Made by a program: the position numbers and the translations under genes
Assembly (NCBI RefSeq): GCF_030053895.1
Contig: NZ_CP125781.1
Location: 496,001 to 560,000 of the forward strand
Reading direction: 5' to 3'
DNA: 64,000 nt
From: Trabulsiella odontotermitis
Lineage (GTDB): Bacteria; Pseudomonadota; Gammaproteobacteria; Enterobacterales; Enterobacteriaceae
The notes under the pieces: generated by a model
Database searches by the model: none
What the model was told of the DNA's origin: nothing
What the model saw: the letters and a program-made list of their open reading frames with translations, nothing else
Part shown: positions 51,205 to 60,032 of the stretch, one piece after another
Layout: the number at the start of each line of letters is the position of its first letter
How positions within the stretch are numbered: position 1 is the first letter of the stretch

Positions 51205-52454
51205 AGCGACTTCTCCAGAATCAGCGCCGCATTCGCGCCGCCAAAACCAAAACTCAGGTTCAGCGTCCGGTGAAGATCGCAGGCGCGATGTCCGTCGACG
51301 ATGTAATCGAGATCGCAGAGCGGATCAGCCTGCTGGAAGTTTGCCGTGGCGGGCATAACGCCGTTTTCGATGGCCTGTAAGCAGACGATGCTTTCAAAAC
51401 AGCCCGCCGCCGAGATCAGGTGCCCCGAGTAAGATTTGGTGCTGGAGACCGGGATCTGATACGCCACGTCGCCGAGGGCCATCTTCAGCGCCTGCGTTTC
51501 GTTGATATCATTCAGCGGCGTCGAGGTGCCGTGGGCGTTGATATAGTCGAGTTGCTGCGGCTCCAGCCCCGCCTGTTGCAGCGCATGGGTGATGGTTTGC
51601 ACCCGGGCGAGGCAATCATCCGCTGGCGAGGTAAAGTCCCAGGCGTCAGAAAAGTTGGCGTAGCCAGTGATTTCACCGAGGATCGTCGCCCCGCGCGCCA
51701 GTGCGCCGTCCCGTTCTTCGAGGCACAACACCGCCGCGCCTTCCGAGAGCACAAACCCGCTGCGATGGGCGCTGAAGGGGCAGTTTGCCCGTCGCGGATC
51801 GTCCGTTTCCTTGCTTAACGCCCCCAGCACATCAATGTTCCACACCGCGCAGGTGCTGGTGAGCGACTCCCCGGCACCCGCCAGCATCATGCTGGCTCTG
51901 CCGCTGCGGATCACCTCAAACGCATCACCAATCGAGATGGTGCCGGTGGCGCAGGCGGCAATTACCGTGTTCTGATAGCCGTTCAGTCCCCAGAACTGGC
52001 TGCACGCGGCGGTTGTGACGCTGGGCATAGAGTAGAAACAGTTAAACGGCGAAGTCACCCCGGTCGAGGAAAATTCATCAATGGCACCGTAGTTTTCATC
52101 GAGCCCCGCCCAGCCGGTGCCCATGATGACGCCACAGTCGAGGGGGTTATAAAAGGTCTGCGGCGGTGTCTCGCCAAAGGCCATCGCCATCGCCTGCCGT
52201 GCAGCGCCGAGCGTCAGACGCGCATAACGCGGAAGCCGACGGCGGATCGCGGCGGGAACACCTTTCAGATCCGGCTCTTTTTCCACAAAACCCAGAAAAT
52301 GGGTATGGATGTTCTGGGCGGTTTTGTCGACGTAACGATAGCCGAGGCGGTTGTCCATGATTGCCTGCCAGCTCTCTTCTGCCGTGGCGCCAAGCGGGGT
52401 GATGGCGCCATAGCCGGTAACGACGACGCGTTTCAGAGCATTATTCATAGTCAT
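51201..52454 (-). CDS. Beta-ketoacyl-ACP synthase (FabF-like)
   Basis: Condensing enzyme extending acyl chains with malonyl-ACP. The 417-residue product has the full triad: Cys168 in AACATGTISIG, His308 in NAHGTSTPLND, and Lys340/His345 in TKSYSGHLISAAG. No chain-length-factor partner is present, so it is a single KAS II-like enzyme. The start overlaps the outer-membrane factor gene by 14 bases (or eight if the second ATG is used), so export and synthesis genes are co-translated. Confidence 0.92.
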   Translation of the reverse strand: MTMNNALKRVVVTGYGAITPLGATAEESWQAIMDNRLGYRYVDKTAQNIHTHFLGFVEKEPDLKGVPAAIRRRLPRYARLTLGAARQAMAMAFGETPPQTFYNPLDCGVIMGTGWAGLDENYGAIDEFSSTGVTSPFNCFYSMPSVTTAACSQFWGLNGYQNTVIAACATGTISIGDAFEVIRSGRASMMLAGAGESLTSTCAVWNIDVLGALSKETDDPRRANCPFSAHRSGFVLSEGAAVLCLEERDGALARGATILGEITGYANFSDAWDFTSPADDCLARVQTITHALQQAGLEPQQLDYINAHGTSTPLNDINETQALKMALGDVAYQIPVSSTKSYSGHLISAAGCFESIVCLQAIENGVMPATANFQQADPLCDLDYIVDGHRACDLHRTLNLSFGFGGANAALILEKSL

Positions 52455-53838
52455 GATTCGTTATCCTGTATTGCGTTTCGCCACCCCCTTGCGCCAGCCA
52501 GAGTTGCAGGGTGGCGTAGAGGTAGTCGTATTGGGTTTGTGCGAGCGAGTTTTCGAGCATCAGCAGATCATCCTGCGCATCCAGCAGGGTCTGAAAATCC
52601 ACCGCGCCCGCGCGATAGCGGCTTTCCGTCAGCCGCAGGCGTTGCTGGCTGAGCGCCAGCGATTCATGCAGACGGGCCCGTTGTTCTTCGGCGCTGAGTC
52701 GTTTTTCCATCGCGTTATCCACCTCGGCGAGCGCGGCATAGGCCGTGCTGCGAAAGGCTATCGCCGCCTGTTTCACCTGCAGATCCGCCTGCTTCACGGT
52801 AAGCGTCATGGTGTTCCACTGAATGAACGGCAGCGCCAGCGACCCGCCAACAGTACGAATGGGGTCGCTGAACCACTGGCTGAAAATCTGGCTGCCGGCG
52901 TTAAGCGCGGCATCCAGCGACAGCGACGGGTAAAAGCTCAGGCGCGAGGCGTCATACCCGGCGAGCGCGGCGCGCAGGCGGGATTCCGCCGCCTGAATAT
53001 CCGGGCGGCGAGCCATCACTTTCAGCGGCGTTTTGGCTATTACCGCCACCCGCTGACTGGCATCCAGTACTGTCGATTCATCCGCGTGCTGCTCCGCCGG
53101 ACGGTTCAGCAGCAGCGCCAGCGCATTGCGGCTGTTATCCCGCTGTTGCTCCAGCGCGCGCAGCTGGTTCTGACGGCTGAGCAACGACTGCTGCGCCTGT
53201 AACACATCCAGTTGCCCGACCTTCCCGGCGCGGTACCAGGAATCCATCAGTTGCACGGTCTGTTCTGAAATGGCGATCCCCGCCCGCTGATTGCGGATTT
53301 GCTGGTTGTACAGGGCGATGCTCCAGTAAAGCTGCGCGGTGGTGCCGATGGTCGACAGCACCGTCGCGTCATAATCCTGTGCGCTGGCCACCGCTTCCCA
53401 TTCGCTTTGTTCCCGGGTACGCGCCAGTTTCCCCCACAGATCGAGCTCGTAGCCGATAGTGATACCCGTGTTGTAGCTCTCCAGCGCCGTGGGGTTGCGG
53501 CGCAGGTTTTTGCTGTTGCTCGCCGTGCCTGAGACCGCCACGTCCGGCGTCAGATTGGTACTGGTTAACCCGGCGGCGATCCGCGCCTGCTGGAGCGTAA
53601 TGGCCGCCGCGGCGAGATCGTTATTGCTTTCCAGCACCTGTTCGATCACCCGTGACAGGCGGGGATCATCAAACCGCTGCCACCAGTTTTGATACGCCTG
53701 CGCACTCTCAACACCGGTCGCCGGTTGCCACTGGGTGGGCAGCGACAACAACGGGCGCTGGTAGTCGCTACGGGTGAAATTGCCGCAACTGGTCAGCAGA
53801 AGCAGGGCCGGGAGGAGATAAGCGATTTTTGTCTTCAT
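52441..53838 (-). CDS. TolC/NodT-family outer-membrane efflux lipoprotein
   Basis: Outer-membrane channel of a tripartite exporter. The 465-residue product has a lipoprotein signal with lipobox LLTSC (Cys18), then the two-fold repeat of the OEP family: QNWWQRFDDPRLSRVIEQVL, NNDLAAAAITLQQARI, VMARRPDIQAAESRLRAA and SRYRAGAVDFQTLLDAQDDL. It would dock with MacA and MacB, whose genes precede it with four-base overlap, and perhaps also with the C39 exporter. Followed directly by the ketosynthase gene. Confidence 0.9.
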   Translation of the reverse strand: MKTKIAYLLPALLLLTSCGNFTRSDYQRPLLSLPTQWQPATGVESAQAYQNWWQRFDDPRLSRVIEQVLESNNDLAAAAITLQQARIAAGLTSTNLTPDVAVSGTASNSKNLRRNPTALESYNTGITIGYELDLWGKLARTREQSEWEAVASAQDYDATVLSTIGTTAQLYWSIALYNQQIRNQRAGIAISEQTVQLMDSWYRAGKVGQLDVLQAQQSLLSRQNQLRALEQQRDNSRNALALLLNRPAEQHADESTVLDASQRVAVIAKTPLKVMARRPDIQAAESRLRAALAGYDASRLSFYPSLSLDAALNAGSQIFSQWFSDPIRTVGGSLALPFIQWNTMTLTVKQADLQVKQAAIAFRSTAYAALAEVDNAMEKRLSAEEQRARLHESLALSQQRLRLTESRYRAGAVDFQTLLDAQDDLLMLENSLAQTQYDYLYATLQLWLAQGGGETQYRITNHDYE

Positions 53839-55769
53839 TCGCGGGCCAGTGCCTCAGTCGGGTTGAGGCGGGCTGCTCTGCGCGCCGGGAAATAGCCAAA
53901 CGTCAGGCCGATCAGCGCGGAAAACCCGCAGGCCATCACCACCGGAAACGCGGTGAAGACCATCGAAAACTCATTGGTGAAGAGTGAAAAGAGATTACCG
54001 GCGATCCACGAGCCAATGACGCCGATAAGCCCGCCGAGGGCGCAGATCATCACCGCCTCGATCAGAAACTGATTCATGATGTCCAGCGGACGTGCGCCGA
54101 CCGACAAACGAATGCCGATCTCATGCGTGCGCTCCGTCACCGACACCAGCATGATATTCATCACCCCGACGCCGCCCACCAGCAGGGAAATCGCCGCAAT
54201 GGTGGTGATCAGCAACGACATCGAATCCGAGGTTTTTTGCAGGGCGTTAGCCAGTTGATCATCGGTCTGGGTGAAGAAATCCTTTTTGCCGTGCTCGCGC
54301 AAAAGGTGGCGTTCGGCACGCTGCGTGGCGTCCTGCGGCGTCAGGGTTTCCTGAAAACGTAAGATGATGGCCTCGAGCGGCTTTTCACCAGTGATGCGGT
54401 GCTGGAGCGAGGTATGCGGCACCCACGCCGCCATGTATCCCCCCACCACTTTCGGGCCGGGTTTCGCCGCCACGCCAGTCACCCGCCACGGCGCCCCGGC
54501 AATCTGCACAATTTGCCCGAGCGGATCTTCACCGCCCGGAAAGAGCGTATCGCGCCCGGTTTCGTCGAGGATCAGCACCGGCTCGCCTTCGGCGACGTCG
54601 CGGGCGGTAAAGCCGTTGCCCTGCACAAAGCGCAGTCCCTGTAAGGAAAAATAATCCTGCGAGACACCGGACAGCATCATTGAAGAGTCGAGTCCTTTGC
54701 GTACGGCGAGGGTCATGCTGCTGACCATCGGCGACACGCCCAAAATCCACGGCAGTTTTTGCAGACTGCTGACGTCATCCATCGATAATGCGCGCTCCAT
54801 GTCCGGGCGCTTGTTCCCCCAGCCGGTACCGGGGCGGATCTCAAGCGTGGTATTGCCGAGTTTGCCGATCTCGCTCATGATCGCCTGCCGCGCGCCTTCG
54901 CCCACCGCCATCGACGACACCACGGACGAGATGCCGATGATAATCCCCAGCATCGAAAGAAACGCGCGCATCCGGTGACCGAGCAGAGAACGCCACGCCA
55001 TGCGAACCGATTCGTGGATGCTGCGCCCCAGCGAGGCGCGGCCGTTATCCTGTTCGGGTAGCGCGGCGGCGCGGTTCACGGTTTCCGTTTGCCGGATGTC
55101 AGCCACGATGCGGCCATCGCTAATCTCGACAATGCGTTGTGCCTGCGAGGCGATGTCGCGATCGTGAGTCACGATAATCACCGTGTGACCTGAAGCGTGA
55201 AGCTGGTGGAGCACCGTCATCAGCGCTTTGCCGTTGACGCTGTCGAGGGCGCCGGTCGGCTCATCCGCCAGAATCACCTGCGCGCCGTTGATCAGCGCCC
55301 GGCAGATGCTCACGCGCTGTTGCTGCCCGCCGGAAAGCTGCGCCGGGCGATGTTGCAACCGGTCTTCCAGACCGAGTTTTTGCGCCAGTTCCTGTGTGCG
55401 GGAAACGCGTTGCGCTTCCGGCATGGCGGTATACAGCGCCGGAATGGCGATGTTTTCTTCTGCCGTCAGGTAAGGCATCAGGTGGTAGCGCTGGAAAATA
55501 AAGCCCAGATAGCGGCTACGCAGTTCGGCGAGACGCAGGCTGCTGGCGTTGTGCACCGCCGTGCCGTTAATGATGACTTCCCCGGCGGTGGGTTTGTCGA
55601 GGCAGCCAATGATATTCATCAGCGTTGATTTTCCCGAGCCGGACGCACCAACAATCGCCACCATTTCCCCGGCGGCAATCGACAGCGAAATGTCGGTCAG
55701 CACCGGGATTTTTTGCGTTCCGGCGCTAAATTCACGGTAGACGTGGCGCAGGGTGATAATCGGTTCCAT
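53835..55769 (-). CDS. MacB-like ABC exporter (fused ATPase-permease)
   Basis: Inner-membrane ABC component of a MacA-MacB-OMF exporter, 644 residues, normal MacB length. The N-terminal ATPase has GASGSGKST, LSGGQQQRVSICRA and VILADEPTGALD. After a linker come a first membrane helix, a large periplasmic domain (about 295-520) and three C-terminal helices with the FtsX motif NIMLVSVTERTHEIGIRLSV. MacB exports peptides, lipopeptides and glycolipids from the periplasm. Overlap with the outer-membrane factor gene and three-base spacing from macA indicate one complex. Confidence 0.93.
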   Translation of the reverse strand: MEPIITLRHVYREFSAGTQKIPVLTDISLSIAAGEMVAIVGASGSGKSTLMNIIGCLDKPTAGEVIINGTAVHNASSLRLAELRSRYLGFIFQRYHLMPYLTAEENIAIPALYTAMPEAQRVSRTQELAQKLGLEDRLQHRPAQLSGGQQQRVSICRALINGAQVILADEPTGALDSVNGKALMTVLHQLHASGHTVIIVTHDRDIASQAQRIVEISDGRIVADIRQTETVNRAAALPEQDNGRASLGRSIHESVRMAWRSLLGHRMRAFLSMLGIIIGISSVVSSMAVGEGARQAIMSEIGKLGNTTLEIRPGTGWGNKRPDMERALSMDDVSSLQKLPWILGVSPMVSSMTLAVRKGLDSSMMLSGVSQDYFSLQGLRFVQGNGFTARDVAEGEPVLILDETGRDTLFPGGEDPLGQIVQIAGAPWRVTGVAAKPGPKVVGGYMAAWVPHTSLQHRITGEKPLEAIILRFQETLTPQDATQRAERHLLREHGKKDFFTQTDDQLANALQKTSDSMSLLITTIAAISLLVGGVGVMNIMLVSVTERTHEIGIRLSVGARPLDIMNQFLIEAVMICALGGLIGVIGSWIAGNLFSLFTNEFSMVFTAFPVVMACGFSALIGLTFGYFPARRAARLNPTEALARE

Positions 55770-55772
55770 GGT

Positions 55773-56936
55773 TTATCCCTGCACCGTGTCCTGCGCCACC
55801 ACCACGCGATCGCCCATCTGCAACCCTTCCAGCACTTCTGCGTACTGGCGATCGTTAATCCCGATGCGAATGGTGCGCTGCCGGGTTTTGCCGTTCTCAA
55901 CGGTGGTGACATGGTAGCTGTCGGTATCCAGCGCCTGACCCAGCGCCGCCACCGGAATACGCAGTACGCCTTTGGCCTCGGCAATCTGAATAAATACCTG
56001 CGCCGTCATGGCGGTTTTGAGTTCGCGTTCGGTATTCGGGATATCAAAGGTGCCGTTGTAGTACACGGCGGTGGCCTGCTGGTTATTACCGGTGCTGCCG
56101 GGCTGCTGCTCTTCCAGCGCCTCCTGCGGTGCGGGCTGTACAAACCCCATCGTGCTGGTGTAGTGCTTTTCGGGGTTGGCAATCACGTAAAAGCGCAGCG
56201 GCTGACCGGGGTGGATTTTTTGGATATCGGCTTCGGAGATCCGTGTCTGTACCAGCATGGTGTCCAGATCCGCCAGCACCAGAATGGTTGGCGCCATTTG
56301 CGATGACACAATCGTTTGCCCTTCATGGGTGACGATACCGAGCACTTCACCGTCAATCGGGGCGACGATGCGGGTATAGCCGAGATTGGCGTTGGCGGTT
56401 TTGACCGCCATCTCTGCCTGCACAATCTGCGAGTCGCTGACCTCAACCTGCTGGATCTGCGCGTCATAATCCGCACTTGCCTGCTCTAAATCGCTGCGCA
56501 CGCCGGAGCCATCGCGCATCATCGCCTGCTGGCGCGCATACTCCAGACGATAACGCTTGAGCGCGGTCTCTTCGGCGCGTTTCTGCGCCCTGGCGCTCGC
56601 CAGTTGCGCCTCGGCGTTATTCAGTTCGGACTCCTGGATAGTCGGATCGATCTCCGCCAGCAGCTGGCCTTTTTTCACCTTGTCGCCGAGTCGCACATAC
56701 AGCTTGCGCAGTTGTCCGTTCACCTGCGCCCCGACGTTCACCTGCACGGCGGGTTTGAGGATACCGGTCACCAGCACCACTTTTTCGATATCGCCTTTGT
56801 CGACTGTTTCAACGTGCAGGTTTTCCTGCGGCGACGGTGAGGTGAAGGAGGCAATCGACACACCGACCAACGCGACTGCCGCCACAATGCCAGCGCCTGC
56901 GAGTAACCAACGGGGTTTAAGACGCCATGGCTTCAT
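55773..56936 (-). CDS. MacA-like periplasmic adaptor (membrane fusion protein)
   Basis: Adaptor linking MacB to the outer-membrane channel. The 387-residue product has an N-terminal membrane anchor (WLLAGAGIVAAVALVGVSIA), barrel-sandwich halves (VTGILKPAVQVNVGAQVNGQ; APIDGEVLGIVTHEGQTI), a long helical hairpin between residues about 110 and 190, and a beta-barrel domain. An insert near EEQQPGSTGNNQQATAVYYN is a family-typical variable loop. Its ATG overlaps the end of the C39-exporter gene by four bases, so the adaptor might serve both transporters. Confidence 0.92.
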   Translation of the reverse strand: MKPWRLKPRWLLAGAGIVAAVALVGVSIASFTSPSPQENLHVETVDKGDIEKVVLVTGILKPAVQVNVGAQVNGQLRKLYVRLGDKVKKGQLLAEIDPTIQESELNNAEAQLASARAQKRAEETALKRYRLEYARQQAMMRDGSGVRSDLEQASADYDAQIQQVEVSDSQIVQAEMAVKTANANLGYTRIVAPIDGEVLGIVTHEGQTIVSSQMAPTILVLADLDTMLVQTRISEADIQKIHPGQPLRFYVIANPEKHYTSTMGFVQPAPQEALEEQQPGSTGNNQQATAVYYNGTFDIPNTERELKTAMTAQVFIQIAEAKGVLRIPVAALGQALDTDSYHVTTVENGKTRQRTIRIGINDRQYAEVLEGLQMGDRVVVAQDTVQG

Positions 56937-59068
56937 GCGGTAAGTTCCTTCTTAAAGTCCAGGGGAGTTAAGGGGCTGTTCAGGCGGGTGAGTTGCCCCT
57001 CAGCCAGTTGGTAGATGCGCTGAAACCCGGCCAGCACCTGATCGCTGTGAGTCACGACAATCAACGATTTTCCGGTCTGACGACAATGGGCATGAATGGC
57101 GTCCATCACAATCGCCGCCGTGTCGTCGTCGAGGTTGGCGGTGGGTTCATCAAGCAGCAGCACCGGACGCGCACTGTACAGCGCCCGCGCCAGCAATAAG
57201 CGTTGACGCTGGCCGAGTGAGAGCGCGGCATGGCTTTCGCGGATCAACGCGTCGATACCGCCAGGCAACGCCTGTACCACATCGCCCAGCGCCAGCGACG
57301 CCAGCAGCGACTCAATCCGCTGGCGATCCCGTTCACGGTATTGCGCATCGAACAGGGTGATGTTTTCGCGAACCGAGGCGTTAAACAGAATATCTTCCTG
57401 GCTTTGCAGGCAGACGGTTTGCGCCAGTTGTTGACGGGGGATTGGTGTTTTCCCGGCGTAGCAGGTGCCGTGCTGGGGAGAGAACAGCCCGGCAATCAAC
57501 CGCAGCAGCGTGCTCTTGCCTGCGCCAGATTCGCCGACAATGGCAATCTGATCGCCTGCCGGTAAAGAGAGCGAAATCGAATCCAGAATGGGTTTTTGCG
57601 GATCGTAGTAATAGCAAACGTCGTCAAAACACAGATCGGGTACGGTGGACACCGGTTCCGGCTGCAACGGGGCGCGGGTCTCCACGTGTTGCGGGAACAG
57701 GCTGTGCGCGCGGGTATCAATCACGTTTAACTGCGATTTCTGAATAATAGAGAAGAAGATCCGCGTAACGTAAGAAGTAAAAATCTGCCGCAGAAAGCTG
57801 TAGGCAAAGAAGTCGCCAAACGAGATGAGTTTGCCATGCACCATCGGTAGCACCAGCAGCATAAACACCACCATCTCCAGGCTGCCGGTCAGTTGATAAA
57901 GCCCTTCCTTCACCTGTTCGTAGACTTTTTGCTTCTGCAGGCAGGAGAACAGATCGCGGCTGAACCAGGCAAACTGCGCCTGACGGCGGTTTTCCAGCCC
58001 GGCGGTTTTGATGGTCAGAATGCCCTGCAACGTCTCCATAAAAAAGTCGTTGAGGGCTGCGCTTTTCAGTTGCAGTTGCTGGGTGTACCAGCGGTCGCGA
58101 AACACCGCCCAGACGCTGATAAGCCCCATGATGGTGACGCCAACGGCCGAAATCGCCGCCAGCACGGGCGCAATCCAGAACATGATGGCAAGCGCGATGG
58201 CGCAGATCACCCAGTCGGAACGCAGGCCGTTGTCCAGTTCAATTTTCTGCAGCAGCCCCACCTGCCAGGCGGTGAAGCGGCTGTAGATTTCCCCCGGCGC
58301 GCGCTTTTCAAAAAAGCGCAGCGGGTTGCTGAGCAGGCGGGAAAACCCGAGGCCGCTGTTGACCAGCACAAAGCGTTTGATAAACCGCTCGCTGATGACC
58401 CGCACGCCCAGCGCCATGAAGGTCGCGACAACAAACGCTACGATAAACCAGCCGTAGGGGAAGTCGCTGTTCTCCGTGCTGGAGAAGGCCTGGTTAATCG
58501 CGTTGCTCACCATGGTGGGCATCAGGAACAGGGTGAGCGACACCAGGAAGGTCAGCAGCATCAGGCGATAAATGCCCGGTACAACCGCGGTTTCCTTCAG
58601 GCTCATCGCCCGTGGCGCCGTTTTTGCGGTTGATGAGGGTGGCAGATCGGCAGGCGGAGGCAGGACGGTGTCGGGCTCGACAATCAACGCATAGCCGCTG
58701 ATCTCCTGCTTCAGCGCGGCAAACGGTAGCCACTGTTCGCCCACAGCCGGGTTCATCACGCAGACGTGATTGCCTTTGCGCCAGCTGAGCAGCACATAAT
58801 GGCTCGCGCCGTAGTGCAGAATGGCGGGCAGCGGCAACGTGCTCAGCTCATGGTGTTCAAACAGCACGGGCGTGGTGGCAATGCCCAGCCGCGCCAGAAT
58901 GACCATCAGCGAATCCAGCGACGTGCCGTGATCGGAGGCCGGAAACATCTCGCGCAGAGTCTCCAGCGAGACGGTTTGCCCCTGGGTTTGCGCCAGCATC
59001 GCCACGCAGGCAAGGCCGCACTCATTGGTCTCTTCCTGATAAATCATGTCGGGGAGCGTGGTTTTCAT
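56933..59068 (-). CDS. C39-peptidase ABC exporter (bacteriocin-type, CvaB/PCAT-like)
   Basis: Inner-membrane transporter that removes double-glycine leaders and exports the core peptide. It has 711 residues. The C39 domain (1-125) has QEETNECGLACVAML with Cys17 and SHYVLL with His90, while the third catalytic position reads NPAVG (Asn106) where Asp is usual. Six membrane helices lie about 165-440. The ATPase has GESGAGKST (512-520), LSLGQRQR and PVLLLDEPTANLD. A double-glycine precursor three genes upstream is the obvious substrate. No CvaA-like adaptor exists here; MacA follows immediately. Confidence 0.93.
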   Translation of the reverse strand: MKTTLPDMIYQEETNECGLACVAMLAQTQGQTVSLETLREMFPASDHGTSLDSLMVILARLGIATTPVLFEHHELSTLPLPAILHYGASHYVLLSWRKGNHVCVMNPAVGEQWLPFAALKQEISGYALIVEPDTVLPPPADLPPSSTAKTAPRAMSLKETAVVPGIYRLMLLTFLVSLTLFLMPTMVSNAINQAFSSTENSDFPYGWFIVAFVVATFMALGVRVISERFIKRFVLVNSGLGFSRLLSNPLRFFEKRAPGEIYSRFTAWQVGLLQKIELDNGLRSDWVICAIALAIMFWIAPVLAAISAVGVTIMGLISVWAVFRDRWYTQQLQLKSAALNDFFMETLQGILTIKTAGLENRRQAQFAWFSRDLFSCLQKQKVYEQVKEGLYQLTGSLEMVVFMLLVLPMVHGKLISFGDFFAYSFLRQIFTSYVTRIFFSIIQKSQLNVIDTRAHSLFPQHVETRAPLQPEPVSTVPDLCFDDVCYYYDPQKPILDSISLSLPAGDQIAIVGESGAGKSTLLRLIAGLFSPQHGTCYAGKTPIPRQQLAQTVCLQSQEDILFNASVRENITLFDAQYRERDRQRIESLLASLALGDVVQALPGGIDALIRESHAALSLGQRQRLLLARALYSARPVLLLDEPTANLDDDTAAIVMDAIHAHCRQTGKSLIVVTHSDQVLAGFQRIYQLAEGQLTRLNSPLTPLDFKKELTA

Positions 59069-59076
59069 GATGCGTT

Positions 59077-60027
59077 CTAATGATTAATGAAATAGAGAGA
59101 GTGGCTGTGCCAGAGCAGCCAGTCCTGCGGCGTTTCCCGCAACATCTGTTCGATAATGCCGGGCATCGCGCCGGCCACCGCTTTCGCGGCCACCGGCGGG
59201 TGAATGCGGATTTGCAGGCCACCGTCGTAACTGAGGTGATAAAACACCACCTGCGCTGAAATCACGCCGGAAAGCCGCACCACGCCATGGTGTAATTTCG
59301 CGGCGCGACCAAATAAACGGCACGGCAGTTTCGCTTCCAGCGCGCCTTCCGCCTGCAGGGTGTAGTCCGGGGAGATATCCGGGAAGATGATCATGTTCTG
59401 CTCGCCCGCGGCGACATCGGCAATCAGCGACATCAGATTGCTGGCGAGCGCCTTGTTGTCCTGATGAATGGAGCAATAGGCGAGCTGAATACCGCCGAGC
59501 GTGCGGGCATGCTGGTTATACAGTTCGGCGCTGGCAGAGACCACCACGCTCGCCTTGCCTGGCGTAACGCTGGCACCGACGATAGCCGCCAGCACATCCG
59601 ATACCGCATGCAACGGCGCCAGAATGACCGGGATTTTCTGTTGATGCAGGGGCGCGACGACAGCGTCCAGTTGGTCTGTACACTGGCGGAGCTGGCGCCG
59701 CAGCGTCGGGTTTTGCCCCCAGGTCGCCGCCTCTTCCAGCAGGCGGCGGCGAACGGCAATCCACACCGCGTTAATTGGCGTTTTCTGACCGGTCAGACAG
59801 CGGAAATTCTCCGTCGCCACTGCGTTCTGCAAACGGAACGACCGACCGGCAAGGCCCAGCGCGCAAAGCCCCCGCGCCACACCCAGCACCACGATGATGG
59901 GCACGTAGCGTACGATCTTACGCAGCATGGCGAGTTCACCACGCGCGATGTCACCGCGCAGGTGGTGCAGCCATTGCAGGCTGTTTTTAACGCTGAAAAC
60001 GCTCCAGAGAATAATAAACCTGACCAC
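59077..60027 (-). CDS. LpxL/HtrB-like acyltransferase
   Basis: Predicted membrane-bound acyltransferase of the lipid A late acyltransferase family; 316 residues from a GTG at 60027 (an ATG at 59928, MLRKIVRYVP, is an alternative). One N-terminal hydrophobic segment (about 40-60), AVATENFRCL (a family-like N-F motif), the putative catalytic segment VILAPLHAVSDVLAAIVG (His140, Asp144) and a C-terminal WLLWHSHSLYF resembling the WxxRRFK end of LpxL. The spacing HxxxD differs from the HxxxxE/D of LpxL. In an operon with an ACP and ketosynthase it is the best candidate to transfer the acyl chain to peptide or lipid (inference). Confidence 0.75.
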   Translation of the reverse strand: MVRFIILWSVFSVKNSLQWLHHLRGDIARGELAMLRKIVRYVPIIVVLGVARGLCALGLAGRSFRLQNAVATENFRCLTGQKTPINAVWIAVRRRLLEEAATWGQNPTLRRQLRQCTDQLDAVVAPLHQQKIPVILAPLHAVSDVLAAIVGASVTPGKASVVVSASAELYNQHARTLGGIQLAYCSIHQDNKALASNLMSLIADVAAGEQNMIIFPDISPDYTLQAEGALEAKLPCRLFGRAAKLHHGVVRLSGVISAQVVFYHLSYDGGLQIRIHPPVAAKAVAGAMPGIIEQMLRETPQDWLLWHSHSLYFINH

Positions 60028-60032
60028 GGCGC

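Noticed and set aside
49413..52454. Aryl polyene gene cluster
   Set aside because: The KS/DH/ACP/KR set is reminiscent, but the ammonia lyase, AMP ligase, glycosyl-/acyltransferase pairs and second ketosynthase typical of those clusters are missing.
52441..56936. Ordinary macrolide exporter MacAB-TolC locus
   Set aside because: MacAB is embedded by overlaps between a C39 exporter and fatty-acid genes with its own lipoprotein channel, unlike the standalone macAB operon.
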